DNA of 64,000 nucleotides, taken from positions 18,460,103-18,524,102 of the forward strand of contig NC_087072.1 in the NCBI RefSeq assembly GCF_026151205.1. Direction: 5' to 3'. Position numbers and translations under genes: made by a program. Under the pieces are notes generated by a model that was given only the letters and a program-made list of their open reading frames with translations, made no database searches and was not told where the DNA came from. This stretch comes from Bolinopsis microptera (Eukaryota > Ctenophora > Tentaculata > Lobata > Bolinopsidae). Position 1 is the stretch's first letter, and each line of letters begins with the position of its first letter. This document shows, one piece after another, positions 35,632 through 48,159 of the stretch.

Positions 35632-36947
35632 GATTTCGATGTCATCACGTTTTGGTTAAATTTGTACCAAAGATAACTTTGCTCATCATGAACCATGCCT
35701 AATTTGAGTTTTTCATTTATCATATATCAGTTTTAAACATAAGTGTTTTTAACTATATCTTGACAAGATGTAAAACTTTTAAAGGTTAAATCATGCAAAA
35801 GTAGAACTGGTAACTAAGGATACTAAATTAGAAATGGATAGTCTAAATAATGGGTAGAAACCAGGTTGTGGCAAAACAAATTCTAATATTGTTCAAACTG
35901 AAGTGCCAGGAGACAACTGAATTTTGGTTTGAAAGCCCAGACTACTATAACTGCTTGGTAAGCTAGAGTTGTCTCTTCCAACCGGATAATATCCAGATAT
36001 CAGAGTTTAACGAGACCAATTAAGTTTCGGAATCAATACAATTGACATTTTCTTTGATTATATTTCTCCTATTCTGTTTAAATTTTTGTAGATGTTTGTA
36101 TCATTATTATTTGATTTGATTTGATTTGCTAAAGCATGCCAATAGCTAATCTTTCCAAGTCTACCCAACTACAAGCTAAGTAAAGATCGGATTGTACTCT
36201 AATATTCATACTAATTCGAATTGTGCTTATTTACAAAACTTGAGTTGAAGAACTTGATTTGTTGTAGAAAATATTCTCAATGAAACTAATAAATCAATGA
36301 AACTAATAAATCAATGTTTTAGCTCATTTTACAAAGTCAAATATTTAAAACAATTAAAATTGTATAGTGCTCAATTTGTAAATGACTAGTTGATCTTTGC
36401 TATTGGAAGTTTGTCAAGGACTGGCAGCTAGCGGGGCAAGGAATGCACAGGCTTAGGGGCTTTTGTGCACACCAGAACACTAGCTCGGTAGATTTTTGGA
36501 AACTAGAAGGACTGAAAACTAAAATTGTTTTTGATGGAGGCTGAGGCATGTTTTTGAGAGGGACGGTATAATAGCTTGTGGTAACAACTGGCCTTTACTT
36601 TAATAGGATGAAGTTTTAGTTTTAGGACAGGAAGAAGGCATTAAGAAGATTTGCTCTTTGTTTACAAGGCAGAATATAAGCAATGTTGGTTATAATATGT
36701 ATCAATATCTAGATCTTCGTTTATCAATTTTCACTAAATGGGTTTAAAATTTTAATAGGGAGGGAAATTCATCAACTTTATTAAGTACCTATCAAAAATA
36801 AATCTTATATCAATGTAATATATTAAAAATCATAATCCTAAGTCTAATAATAAAACTGTTAAAAACACTTTCTCACTACACTGCGCTCACACACGTTAGT
36901 AAGACAAAGGAAAATGCACACCCAGCTAATTTTCAATTTCAAGATAA
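35632..36947. other. Intergenic AT-rich DNA
   Basis: No gene or clear element ends seen. A short tandem (gaaactaataaatcaat) lies near 36280-36315. Confidence 0.4.
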
Positions 36948-37196
36948 TCATTTTGGATGTGTGGACCCTAGGGTAGACTTAATGTCAAAATTTAGATTAG
37001 AGCATTCGAAATCTTTGTTTGTCCAATCAAGATCAGCATGGTTATGCTGGTTGACGAGCAGTGATTGCTTCATCCTAGACTTCAGGCAGGCCACACTTAG
37101 ACAGTAGTCACGTATACCAAGCTTAGGCACAATTACGTTCCAATTACGAGTCGTTCTGCTATTGAAGTTGTCAGGGTCTGTCTCTGCGGCAGACAA
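36948..37196 (-). mobile_element. LINE 3'-end remnant (reverse-transcriptase C-terminal domain)
   Basis: An 82-codon minus-strand frame contains FNSRTTRNWNVIVPKLGIRD followed by SVACLKSRMKQSLL. The order (R-T-x-R-x-W-N-x-x-x-P, then S-x-x-x-x-x-K-x-R-x-x) is the usual C-terminal pattern of jockey/CR1-type LINE proteins. No RT catalytic block is present, so the copy is 5'-truncated. Subfamily cannot be given. Confidence 0.6.
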
Positions 37197-38340
37197 GATA
37201 AAAAATCCGTAAAATCAAGAATAGACTTATGTCATAATAATGAACTATTGAGTGACACAATTGAAGAATCACTAGAGACCACTGACAATAACTGACACAA
37301 CCTATCATCATCATCTCCCAGTTTTGCAGAAAAACCATTATCACTCAGGATGGAAATTGGTGGCTGCAGGATCAAAAATATTAGATTTAGAGACGTTGAT
37401 TAGCGTTATTACTATAAACTAGTTCAACAAAAATTTAGTGCACAAGCTCACAAATTAAAGTACGCCAAACTTCTACTCACATTGTGAGCACTTTTAAAAA
37501 AGGAAGATGATGAATTTTTGTGTTTCAATAATCCATCTACAGAACCTATCAAGTACACCAACTATTATATCAGTAGTATAGTGCTATTAAAGAATAAGTT
37601 GTTTCCGGCTGTTCAAGATATATGCACTGGGAGAATAAGTAAAACAAAGTTTTATTTACAACAAACCTGACATGTGTCAGTTATATCATAAATGCCGTCA
37701 TGGACCATTAAAGACCGTTTTGAACAGCAAAAATAAATCGCAATACAAAAAACATTTCATCATTGATCATGAATTGTGAATAGTAAATATGTTCACTCTT
37801 GCAACGAAATATCTAGGGTTTGATAACAAATGATTAATTGGTATTGAAGTGTTGTACATGTAAATCATCGATGGAAATTTGTATTACAAAGCCAATAATG
37901 AAAACTAAACACTGCACTGAAAAGTAAACTCCAGGTATAATGACAAATAATTGAACATAAAATATTTAAAGCATCAAATAAAAGAAATAATAAATTTAGC
38001 AATAATATTTTGCATTATTAAGAAAATAACAATTTCAAGAAATTGAATAGACCAAAGGCTATAATAAAAAATACCATATTACTTTAACTATAAAATGTGA
38101 ATTTAAAATATTTATTAATTTTAGTTTCTAATAATAAATGAATTGGCTAATACAAAGCTTAGCTGTTCTATTTTACAAAATTCATTTTCAAATCGATAAT
38201 TATTTTAAAAACACCTTAACTATTCAAATTAATTCAAAATTAAATACAGAATTGACTGCAGACACGCGTTTTATTAAGCGCGCGGATCGAGCGCGCGCCG
38301 GCAACATCATAAAAAGGATACAAAATTATATGTAAAAATA
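37197..38340. other. Intergenic, very AT-rich
   Basis: No gene, element end or repeat unit that I can support. Confidence 0.4.
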
Positions 38341-38359
38341 AATAATTTACCATTTTTAA

Positions 38360-38905
38360 TGATTTGGCCCGGCGCGCGCTACTTCGTAGCACTTGCCGTC
38401 GAGAAGAAAGTGGCGCGCGCTACTTCGAAGAAATTTAGACGAGTAACATCCGTCAAATAAGTAATCGACGCGATATTAAATTTTATATAATAGAAACTTT
38501 AATTTGGCGTTTGGATTCAGGATTGGCTCACCTGGCCTTTTGCTTGGGATCACCCCAGGCTATTATGTTCATGAACATAGCCTGGCGTAATTGAATCCTC
38601 TAAAACGCGCAAGTAGGTGCGTTTTTGTAGCGCGATGCGTTACTGTGCCGCGCCGCGCACTCAATGAGGCTTCTCACAGCGAAATGCGCTACTGTGCCGC
38701 GCCGAGCTGAGATGAATTGACATCGTCAATTAAGTGATCTGTTGCGCGCCTGTAATCAGTTCTGAACGATCACGTGAATGCTAATCACGTGCGCTTTAAC
38801 TATAACATCTATGAGCATTCGCATTTATTTACAGAGCGATGGAGGTCGAATAAACATTTGGCGGAATGACACGCGCTCACTAAATCGCTCGCCCAAACTT
38901 TTTTC
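38360..38905 (+). repeat. GC-rich dispersed repeat, copy 1
   Basis: A CpG- and GCGC-rich island in AT-rich surroundings. gcgcgcgctacttcg occurs twice near 38375 and 38410, and gctactgtgccgcgcc twice near 38640 and 38685. Parts recur in inverted orientation about 10 kb away: gaagaaatttagacgagtaa near 38427 is complementary to sequence near 48757, and the aaatcgctcgcccaaac segment near 38881 to sequence near 48168. Nothing coding is recognisable. Confidence 0.6.
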
Positions 38906-39264
38906 ATTCAACTGCTAACGCGTATTTTCGCATTGGATAAATTGCAAAATTGTTTTGACTATCAGGAGTGCTCGTTCTTCCTTATATATAATATATGTAC
39001 GTCTTTACACTTTGCTTCTCGGAGGAAGAAAGCAGCAGTCTCTCTTATGGCATTGTGGCGCATGGAAACATATCAACCTAGTTTGCAGTCAAGGGCGTGG
39101 TAGATACTGTTTACATTTCCACGGGCACATTTAGAGGGCACTCCTTGGATCTTCCTTACAGCCCAATTGTATTTCAATTTTATTACACCTTATTACACCT
39201 TATATTCAGTTATTCTATACTTTATATTTGACTATACACTTTACTCGATTAAATTCTGTGATGC

Positions 39265-39648
39265 ATGATCACAGGTATGTTAATTTCGACTTCGAGTGAT
39301 TCAAACTTAAAGTTCATCGCCAATGGCCAATTTGTGCTTTCGTTAAAAATTTCAGATTTACTGCCGTGTTTTTGTTGGGTTGACCGTTTTGTGGAAATCT
39401 ACCGGATCAGGACGACTCAAGCCATTCGTGTCCTACTAAAGCTTCATCAAAAACAAGGTACATATATGTACACCTTCATCATTCAACTCCGGCATCTATC
39501 AATCACGATTTTTCACTATCAGTGTTTCATACATCTTAAAGCAGTGTCACTTCGTTATAAGCAGCTTTATATCTGGTTTCGATTTTTAGTTACATTTTTG
39601 AGGTTTTATTTGAAGTGTCGTTTTTTTCACCAATTTGCTGGTTTGTAA
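39265..39648 (+). other. Unassigned 127-codon open frame
   Basis: The first half reads like a soluble protein (STSSDSNLKFIANGQFVLSL, RTTQAIRVLLKLHQKQG); the second half is a hydrophobic and aromatic composition typical of AT-rich non-coding frames. No family, splice partner or promoter is evident. It may belong to the adjoining repeat. Confidence 0.15.
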
Positions 39649-39900
39649 AATTGTGCCATTCACAGTTTAAGTCTACATCATTACCTTGGCGGCTTACTTA
39701 GTAATATCGATTGACAGCAATTTAATCATGGAAATGTTAGATGAAAACTCAAATTATTTGTTGTTACTCTTTATATATTATGGTAGTTCTTGTTCTCAGT
39801 CATTTTATGCAATTTATTTAAGCTGACTATCAAAACCTTCCCCAACTTGTTTAAACATAATATCATTTGAAATCATAATTGGAAAATCTATACATATACG

Positions 39901-42466
39901 TATATGGACACGTTCATTTGAGTTTGAGGATATTGGTAAACAAAAATAATAGCGTTTTTGACGATAGTGGCTTAATTTTGACATCTATTAACCTAGCACG
40001 TTCAGAAGTTCTGAACATTAGCCACGTAACCCATACTCCCATATGCACTGCTCAGAAAGAAAATCTATTGTTGTTAGGCACTATAATGTTTCAAATGTCA
40101 CATTTTGTGTGACTTAGTTAACTGCAGTTGTCTAATTATCATTCCTTGGTCTGAAATATAGTAGATTAGGTCAATCTAACAATTATGATACAACATTGGT
40201 TAAAGGGCACGGATCGAACGGTTACAAGGCAATATTTGGGTAACTTTGTCACACTCAGAATACCATACCTCTATTCTAGGTGTCCTCAAAACCCTTTTAA
40301 CTCATTATTTGATGGTTGATCTACCAATCATAGTCCTAAAATATATTGTTTTGAGTAGTTAGCTAATACAGGCACTTGGTTATTGGGAAATGAGGTTAAT
40401 TCTGTCACAATATATGGATTTTTAAATTTGTGGCGAATTTTTTATATCTGATTTTGGTTTGAAAGGCGGGAAAACTTTATATGATGACAATGTAGTTGAT
40501 GCAAGTTAAGATCAGTTGATGTTTACATTCAACATTGTCACAAAAAATGATACGAAATCGTAAATAGGTTAAAAACAATGATTATAGAATGAAATAGTCT
40601 CTTATAATAACTCTTATAATAACTGATGTGACAAAGTAAACATGTCTTGCCCCTATTTTGAAGATCTATATAATATTTTATAACTCCTATCTATTAGAAT
40701 TCAACATTCTTTCAGAAAAAATTGGTAGAATATAGTCCAGAACATCAGAGCTCAAGTTTAACAATTTTAGGTTAAATTTGTCAAAGTCACTAAAAATGTG
40801 ATAAAATTAACTTTTCCTGCCACAACAATTTCAAGATAGTGTGTTAAAATTGGCATAGGATGCTTTATTGCCTATATTAATCGATCCAAACTACGAAAGA
40901 ATATAAATGTTAATGTGATGACGATTACCTAACTCTAATAATAACTGATGTGACAAAGTAAAGATGTCTTGCCCCTATTTTGAAGATCTATAACTCTATT
41001 AGAATTCAACATTCTTTCAGAAACGATTGGTAGAATATTGTCCAGAACATCAGAGCTCAAGTTTAACAATTTTAGATTAATTTGTCAAAGACACTGAAAA
41101 TGTGACAAAATTAACTTTCCCTCCCCCAACAGTATCAAGATAGTGTGTTAAAATTGGCATAGGATGCTTTATTGCCTATATTAATCGATCCAAACTACGA
41201 AAAAGATCTGTTGACCTGGAAAAATCGTCAAAAAAAGAGGTCCAAGATTTTCAAAATCGAATAAAAAATTTTTAAAGGCCTCGAAATTCTAAAAAGAGTG
41301 AAATCTTCTAAATGGTCCTTAGAACATATCCTGAAAGTTTCAAGGTGATTGCTCAAAAAATGTAGGAAAAGATAGATCTTTAGGGCGCGCGATTGAAAAT
41401 CGCTTGCGCAATACAATTACACATGAGCGCTGACCTTTGACCGGTAATAATTTCGTCTAGGAACAATATTTTTCCATGGGACCAAAAGTAGCAGATAGAT
41501 ATCACTCCCCTCTATTAGAAACAACTATAAAATCAATTTCGAGAGAAATTTCATGAATATCTGATGACGATTACCTAACTCTTATAATAACTGATGTGAC
41601 AAAGTAACATGTCTTGCCCCTATTTTGAAGAACTATACCTCTATTAGAATACTATGTTACTTTATCATCAAAAAAATTTCGATTAACTAGTTATTTTGCC
41701 AGCAAGGAGCTAACAGAGTTATAATAATTTTGTTGTCACGAAACTATTTTTGACCATGTTGCGGTAGTTTAATTGTAACACAGTTAACATATTACCACCC
41801 GATAATGATTTATGTGACTGGTGCATGGTACTAGCAGTATTGTTTGATCCATAGTACGTATTATAAGGGCTTTAAGCTAGTATATCATTATTTTTTCAAT
41901 TTCACACATGTTCAGATATCATCAAGATTATGTGACAAAGTAAACTTGTTTGTGCCTTCTGTGTTTAAATTCCTCACACTATATGATATAATAACAATTC
42001 CTAGCACTTCCAGGCCATCAAATAAACCTACATTACTCAGTATTGCTTATCAGGGTGCCCTAAATATTCTTCACATATTTTCTTAAATGTGTGACAGAGT
42101 AAACCTGAGTGCACCATCTAACGAAAAATTCGTCAAATATGTAGGTAATGGTCATATGTACCCATCCAATCAACTGGACATTCAAAAATTTGGTCACAAA
42201 CGGCAGCAAGGGGTCCATATTTACTCCGTCACATGTTTATAGTGTGACAATGTAACCATTTCCGTGCCGGCCGTATTTAAACAATATCTTATCACCTGAT
42301 TAAGATATCGTTATGTGACAAAGTTAGCGAAGAGGATGAGACGATTATCCTAACCATCAAGGGTTTGTGTAATTTCATAGTGTGACAAAGTCAACTACAC
42401 TGTTCCTTTTAATAGGGTCACTTATATTTACCAATATCCTCAAACTCAAATGAACGTGTCCATATA
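39901..42466. mobile_element. 2.6 kb unit bounded by perfect 40-base inverted repeats and filled with TGTGACAAAGT motifs
   Basis: Positions 39901-39940 (starting tatatggacacgttc) and 42427-42466 are perfect reverse complements. Between them the motif TGTGACAAAGT(A)AAC or close variants occur at least ten times on either strand, for example near 40243, 40624, 40947, 41590, 41930, 42090, 42245, 42312 and 42380. Part of the interior is tandemly duplicated: about 330 bases starting near 40610 repeat from 40935, and a partial third copy starts near 41563. A related end sequence recurs near 45207-45264. No transposase frame or target duplication is evident, so calling it a transposon is inference. 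Confidence 0.55.
41213..41556. mobile_element. Half copy of the TTAA foldback family seen at 59132
   Basis: This segment runs from the hairpin centre (ttgacctggaaaaatcgtc) through tgctcaaaaaatgtagg, gcgcaatacaattacac and agatatcactcccctct, matching the right arm at 59507-59857. The G/C-rich tip and the TTAA flank are missing, so the copy is truncated. It is embedded in the repeated region at 39901-42466. Confidence 0.75.
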
Positions 42467-42621
42467 GTTTACTAGTTAGCTCTTACTCTTAGCGCTTACT
42501 AGTTTAGCTCTATCTGGTCCCCTGCTACACGGCATGTAAACAATGATTGGCCAGTTAGAGGCGGTCCGTGTAGGCCATATACAGTATACACTGTGCTATC
42601 AGCTATACCTATAATTATATA

Positions 42622-42804
42622 TAGTTCTTTTATTCAAATTTCTGATTGTTTCTGAATAGACTCAGTGAAGACAAATTCTAATGGAAATAAATAGCTGAAT
42701 AACGTATCGACATTTCTACGTCATACTCACATTCTCAATAAATGTATTTAATTGTAGTTGTGAAAATAGTTAAAAACTATCAGAAATTTGAATAAAAGAA
42801 CTAT
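42622..42804. mobile_element. MITE with perfect inverted ends, probable TA target
   Basis: The ends agttcttttattcaaatttc at 42624 and its complement near 42782-42803 are perfect over at least 23 bases, with about 140 AT-rich bases between. A TA dinucleotide flanks both ends, as in Tc1/mariner-type insertions. It has no coding capacity. Confidence 0.7.
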
Positions 42805-43962
42805 AAAATCATGAGACTCAATAACACTACACAAATCCACCAGATTATATATAATATATAATAATATATAATAAATAGTTGTTGCTTGGTTTCCCAAAGA
42901 GAGTGCTCCTTAAAATACTCAAACTCAGATGCCCAACATAACTGAACCAGCAATATGAGTTATCATGTAGAAAGAAAACCAATCTCACTGTTCAATTCCC
43001 ATTAAAAGATGATTGGGAACTGGGTTTTACTATCCCAGTTAATGTTTACTAAAAATAGATATTGAACACCAGATTATATATAATATATAATATATTTAGA
43101 TCTTCTAAAATCTGGAGCACGTCATAGCGCCAAAACTCAAGCTTCTTGACTACTCCAATAAAACATTTGATAACTCGCATCTATTACAAATAATACACTA
43201 CGAACAATGTATACACTTTTATATATTTAAAATCCTCGTCCAAACTTGTTGTCTTCAATATCTGACTTGAAATTAGTGTACTGCTTCTTGACGACAAGAA
43301 TATGCTGATTACAGTGATCCTCTGCACTATATAAATTTGTGCATACATCCATGTGCATACTTGTTTTAAAAATATGAATTTGATAATATACATCACATAA
43401 TATCATTAAGGGGTATATCATCAAGGTTTGATAATTTTTCGTTCATACTTCATGTTAACACTCCTATTATGGTTGGAATTGATTAATACAAGAAATAGAG
43501 CAGCTTATACCAATTCTCCGCATTAAATTTATATTGTTGGGGCACAAAATGTTTTTTATTCTATCACATTTTCAGTGACTTAGCGAAATTTAAATTAACA
43601 TTTTTAAGTTAAACTTAAGCTCTGATGTGCTGGACAATAATCTACCAATCATCGCCAAACATTATCTTATCCAGAAAAAAACACAGTCACGCCTTGATCG
43701 ATCTTATTAATATTTTGACAAGAACCATCAATAGAGCAGTTGTATTCAGATATAAAAATGGCTTTTTGCTGAATTGTATGACTTACTGGAATTGCTAATA
43801 ATGACTAAAATGCTGAAAACAGTTACTCACTCCAATATCTACTAGTGTAATGTGAACAATATTTGAGCAAAATATGGTGAAATCAATGGAATTAGTCAAT
43901 TGGAGGTTAAAATGGTTTGCTGATTTTTGGCACTCGGTTTAATTTTATTTTGAATTGGAGTT
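42805..43962. other. AT-rich intergenic DNA with duplicated palindromic AT tract
   Basis: caccagattatatataatat occurs near 42838 and again near 43068, each followed by more AT palindrome. No genes seen. Confidence 0.4.
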
Positions 43963-44005
43963 GACGAAGTGAGAGTCTCCACTCAGTGGAGACTCTCACT
44001 TAGTC
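43963..44005. repeat. 21-base-arm palindrome next to the CCCGGT element
   Basis: The arms gacgaagtgagagtctccact and agtggagactctcacttagt(c) are separated by a single C at 43984. The inner 17 bases of each arm pair perfectly and one mismatch lies further out. It could form a cruciform or, if transcribed, a stable hairpin. Confidence 0.8.
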
Positions 44006-44022
44006 AATCCTATGTACAAATC

Positions 44023-44907
44023 AGGTGACCGGGAATCCCGGTACCGGGAATCCCGGTACTGGGATTGGCAATTTTGAGCTATCCCGGTCCCGGTCCCGGT
44101 CCCGGTCAACCGGGTCAAGTCACATTTTTCATCCCGGTCCCGGTCCCGGTCAAATGCTGATTTATGATCCCGGTCCCGGTCCCGGTCCCAGTTAGTTCAG
44201 GATTCTTGGTCCCGGTCCCGGTCTCGGTCCCGGTCAATCACTCAAATTTGCTGGGATTTTGACCGGGATCTTTTACATAATTTCATTCACTGTGATTTTA
44301 AGTTTTTACTTTCATTCATTGTGAATTTCATCTTTAAACAACCTCTGAGCCAAATAAAACAATGTTTAAAATTGCTAAACAAGTTTAGGTAACTAATATC
44401 GTTACATAACTCATAAGTGCAGACTAATTGTCAATTGGAATTGGAGAATGAAACTGTTGAATAATTTGAGGGATCATTGATTGAGGAATGAGGAATGAGG
44501 GTGAACTTGAGTAATCAGTACATGAACATTATTGGTGTAGTACATTAGGCCCATGCCCCATATTGACGGTTTTTTTTTTGTTTTTTCTAATTTAATATTG
44601 TAGTTATTACTTATTCAAATTGTTCAATTATAATGTAAATGAAAGTTGCAGCTTTCAATATGAGAACACCAGTTTTGGTCCCGGTCATCCCGGTCATCCC
44701 GGTCACATCCCGGTCATCCCGGTAAAATTGGATTGTTGGTCCCGGTCCCGGTCCCGGTAAGATAGAAATCCCAGAAATTATTGGTCCCGGTCCCGGTCAC
44801 GGTAAATTGATAATCTCAGTCCCGGTCCCGGTCCTGGTCAAGTCACATTTTGTATCCCGGTCCCGGTCCCGGTCCCGGTCAGGCCTAAAATCATGTCCCG
44901 GTCACCT
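44023..44907. mobile_element. Element with inverted ends and subterminal CCCGGT hexamer arrays
   Basis: AGGTGACCGGGA at 44023-44034 and TCCCGGTCACCT at 44896-44907 are perfect inverted ends. Just inside each end are many short runs of GGTCCC/CCCGGT (44085-44240 and 44680-44890), broken by unique AT-rich spacers, with an AT-rich core at 44270-44660. Dense subterminal repeats next to short inverted ends are typical of hAT-like elements, where they bind transposase. No transposase frame is present and I see no clear 8-base target duplication, so the superfamily is inference. Confidence 0.65.
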
Positions 44908-44937
44908 CCTGTTATGTTATAAAACCGTTCATCTGGA

Positions 44938-45900
44938 GTTAAACCATACATCTAAAGTTTACATCATCCTGTACCCTATCATGTACATTCCTGATTCCCG
45001 GAATCAGTGATTCCGGCTTATTCGACATTCACATTATATGCCTCCTCAGAAACAGCAATGTGGTGACCGGCTTTCATTTTTTATTGGCGCACTTCAGTTT
45101 TTACTCTGTCATCAGTGCCACCGGAAGGTAATAGTATTCTTTGGTTAGTTTTTATAGTGTACATACAGACATAATCTTTCAAATTATTACAATGATATAT
45201 TGTGCCTTTAATAGGGTCACTTACATATATTTACCAATATCCTCAAACTCAAACATGTCCATATATATTACGAAAAATATCGTTATTAAGACTCCGGCAT
45301 TTGGCAAATATATGAAAAGCTATAATGATACGTTCTACTTTCTTTCCAAATGCCGTACAGCATTTATTTAGTTAGGTGAACCTACTGTCAAGAGTTGAGG
45401 AACAGCTAGGCTGGTTGTAATCCGCTGCTAATCCAGTTATATTCCCGGAGTTGGAATTTTAAACAAGTTCTATTTTATGCGAACTACACTGTTGTATCAG
45501 GCAAAGTTCATATAATGAATGTCGAATAAACCGGAATAAGGAATGTAAGGTACATGATAGGGTACAGGATAATGTTAACTTTAGATGTAAGGTTTAATAT
45601 AACGTTAACTCCAGATGTACGGTATTATAACATGATGATAACTCTAGATGTAAGACACAAGGTAATGTTAACTCCAGATGTAAGACACAAGCTAATGTTA
45701 ACGTCAGATGTAAGACACAAGTTAATGTTAACTCCAGATGTAAGACACAAGGTAATGTTAACTACAGATGTAAGACACAAGTTAATGTTAACTCTAGATG
45801 TAAGACACAAGGTAATGTTAACTACAGATGTAAGACACAACCTAATGTTAACTCCAGATGCAGATGTAAGACACAAGGTAATATTAACTACAGATGCCAA
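44938..45900. repeat. Inverted repeat of about 95 bases plus a 30-base tandem array
   Basis: 44938-45044 and 45509-45600 are imperfect reverse complements, sharing atcctgtaccctatcatgta, attccgg and attcgacattca in opposite orientation. From about 45560 to 45900 a 30-base unit (acacaaggtaatgttaactc plus cagatgtaag) repeats about eleven times with point changes. Because the unit is a multiple of three, both strands stay open, giving a spurious decapeptide repeat (VRHKLMLTPD). A diverged inverted unit also occurs near 44925-44960, tying the array to the inverted-repeat arms. Confidence 0.8.
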
Positions 45901-46210
45901 GTAAGAGGTAAGGTAAACTTTAAATTTGGGGCAGAAGGTAATGGGATAGCTCTACACAATTATTAATTGTCTTATTATATTCCATATGTTAATATGGAAT
46001 TGATAGCATGTTCGCAAACACGAGTATTAAAGTAATCCATTGTTAATTGTGCCTCTGTAGATCAAAATTTAAAATTTGTTGACAGAATCGTCGAATGAGA
46101 AGTTACAGTTTACCATCTGCAAAGTTTTAGTTACAGGTCTCAAATATGAAACATGGCTTATATGTTATAACTGTATAACTGATTTTTGTACTCCCTAATT
46201 TTCAGAGGGC

Positions 46211-46534
46211 ATGAAAATGAGAAAGATAAAGAAGAACGGCTCGACGAAGAAAGAAGGAAACATTGACGGAGATCTAAAATGGGTGGAGGAAAATATCCCA
46301 TCAACTCTTGGAGACACGTACGAATATTTGTTTTTTCTAATTTCCATTTTAGGCTTCACCATATAACATACTTTGTGGCGAATTTTCTTTTACAATCACT
46401 AATCGATCAGTTATAAAATAATTATCATTAATTAGATACCTTATTATTATTATTATTTCAGTGTGTTCGAGAAACTTATGGACTCGGATGAAGAGGTCGA
46501 ACACAGAAAATACGAAATGTCCAAAATGCAGTGA
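46211..46534 (+). CDS. Small two-exon gene, or last two exons of a gene, family unknown
   Basis: Exon 46206-46317 follows a good acceptor (ccctaattttcag) and ends at donor GTACGA. Exon 46462-46534 follows ttattatttcag and ends at TGA 46532-46534. The phase-2 junction agrees. From the ATG at 46211 the product is 59 residues: a Lys-rich basic start (MKMRKIKKNGSTKKEGN), then an acidic, helical second half (WVEENIPSTLGD, FEKLMDSDEEVEHRKYEMSK). Since an acceptor precedes the first exon, this is probably the 3' end of a longer gene whose upstream exons I could not place among the repeats. No domain is recognised. Confidence 0.55.
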
Positions 46535-46540
46535 AACATA

Positions 46541-46746
46541 TTACCATACCAACTGGTTACCACAGCAACTGGTTACCACAGCAACTGGTTACCATAACAA
46601 CTGGTTACCATACCAACTGGTTACCATACCGACTGGTTACCATACCAACTGGTTACCACAGCAACTGGTTACCACAGCAATTGGTTACCATAACAACTTG
46701 TTACCATACCAACTGGATACCATACAAACTGGTTACCACAGAAACT
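46541..46746. repeat. 16-base tandem array in the 3' UTR of the small gene
   Basis: About thirteen copies of ggttaccacagcaact and near variants (cagc, tacc, taac) begin within ten bases of the TGA at 46532-46534. The unit length is not a multiple of three, so the open frames through it are chance. Confidence 0.9.
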
Positions 46747-48159
46747 GCTTTAGTATTGCTTTAGGACTCATTTTTCCGATTAATTTTATTGTATGGAAGC
46801 AGTTTAATTTATTTTCGTAGATTTCACTCAGTCTGTAAAACTAAAACCCATGAAACACTGGAGTATTTGGAGAATTTGGAGTATTTGACCAATGGTTGTA
46901 GTTGCGATTCTGATTTTGATAAATGTAGACGTTTTCAACAGTGTGCACATCGCTGAGTTTTATTTTGAAACCAAGGATTTTTATAAAGATTACAGTTTGG
47001 TGTGAGAATAATTCGAAAAACGCTGGTCGAAAAATGTTAACGTAAATATTTATTAATTTTCACCACAAACTTTTGATTATGTACAGCTGGACTTGATGAT
47101 CACGTAAACATTCGGACTTCATTTATAAATAACCAACTTATCTCTTTTATTTAATGATATTGAACAGAAATTAAGACAACTCGACCAGCAACAACAGGCG
47201 ATACGTGTTTATTTTACTGTAGAGTAATTGATATTATTTCATGCATGCTTTAGTAGTTTTGGAATTGATAAAATTCGACCGAGAAAAATCGTCAGATTTA
47301 AAACAAGTTTTCATTTCTCACGGGGCAGAATTAATATCATGATTAAAGTTAGATTTCCTCTTAATTGAACATACAATGCACTTCCCACGAGTTACCCCCG
47401 TTTTGGTCGAATTAATGTTAATGTCTTTCGTGTTAATGGATTTGCTTTCGGGGATACATTATTATTTTTTTGAGCTCAATCGTTGCTAAAATTTGCTAAC
47501 ATCTTGTTACATTTGTTAATGTCAATTTGTCCTTGATAAATGAATATATCTTCACTTCTCTTAAACTAATAAGAAAGATGCGTTAACAAACCCAAACTAA
47601 ATTGCATGATGAAAAAAGTGCCACGCCCTATTTAAGGGTGTTAACTGTTAAATGATAATGCTTGTAAAAATTACCGATTTGTCAAAGAAATTCTATAGGT
47701 CGAACATAAGTGTATAAATAGATTCATGCATAATTATGACAAGAAGTTCGATTATTGTTCTGAACTGATAGCAAATGGTAAAATAGGTACCAAGAAGATT
47801 TAATGGTCCCATTTTCTGTAAAACATTTTATTTGTTTTGTAGAATGGCCTATTCTTGTGTCATACTTGGCTTAGAAAACGCTGTCTTCTTTCGTTCCTGA
47901 TTGTCTCACAAAATTCATCATCTAGATATAAATTTGATCATTACTGATAAATAGAGTTCTGATATCTATAGACCTATCAAGCCTTTTTTATGATCCAAAA
48001 TGGCAATATCTGGTCTCTGAAAACCACAAATATTGACTTATCCGCGGGCGCGGAACGTTTTGAGTGAACTTTGCTAGTCCAGACCATGTGGTTCGCCGGT
48101 GCTAAAATTATCACAGATAACTAACGCGCATTTAGGAGACGCGCAAAAGTTGAAATTGT
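46747..48159. other. Intergenic AT-rich DNA
   Basis: No gene, transposon end or RNA gene recognised. Confidence 0.4.

Noticed and set aside
45554-46820. CRISPR-like regular repeats
   Set aside because: Both arrays are head-to-tail tandems with no unique spacers, in animal DNA, with no cas genes.
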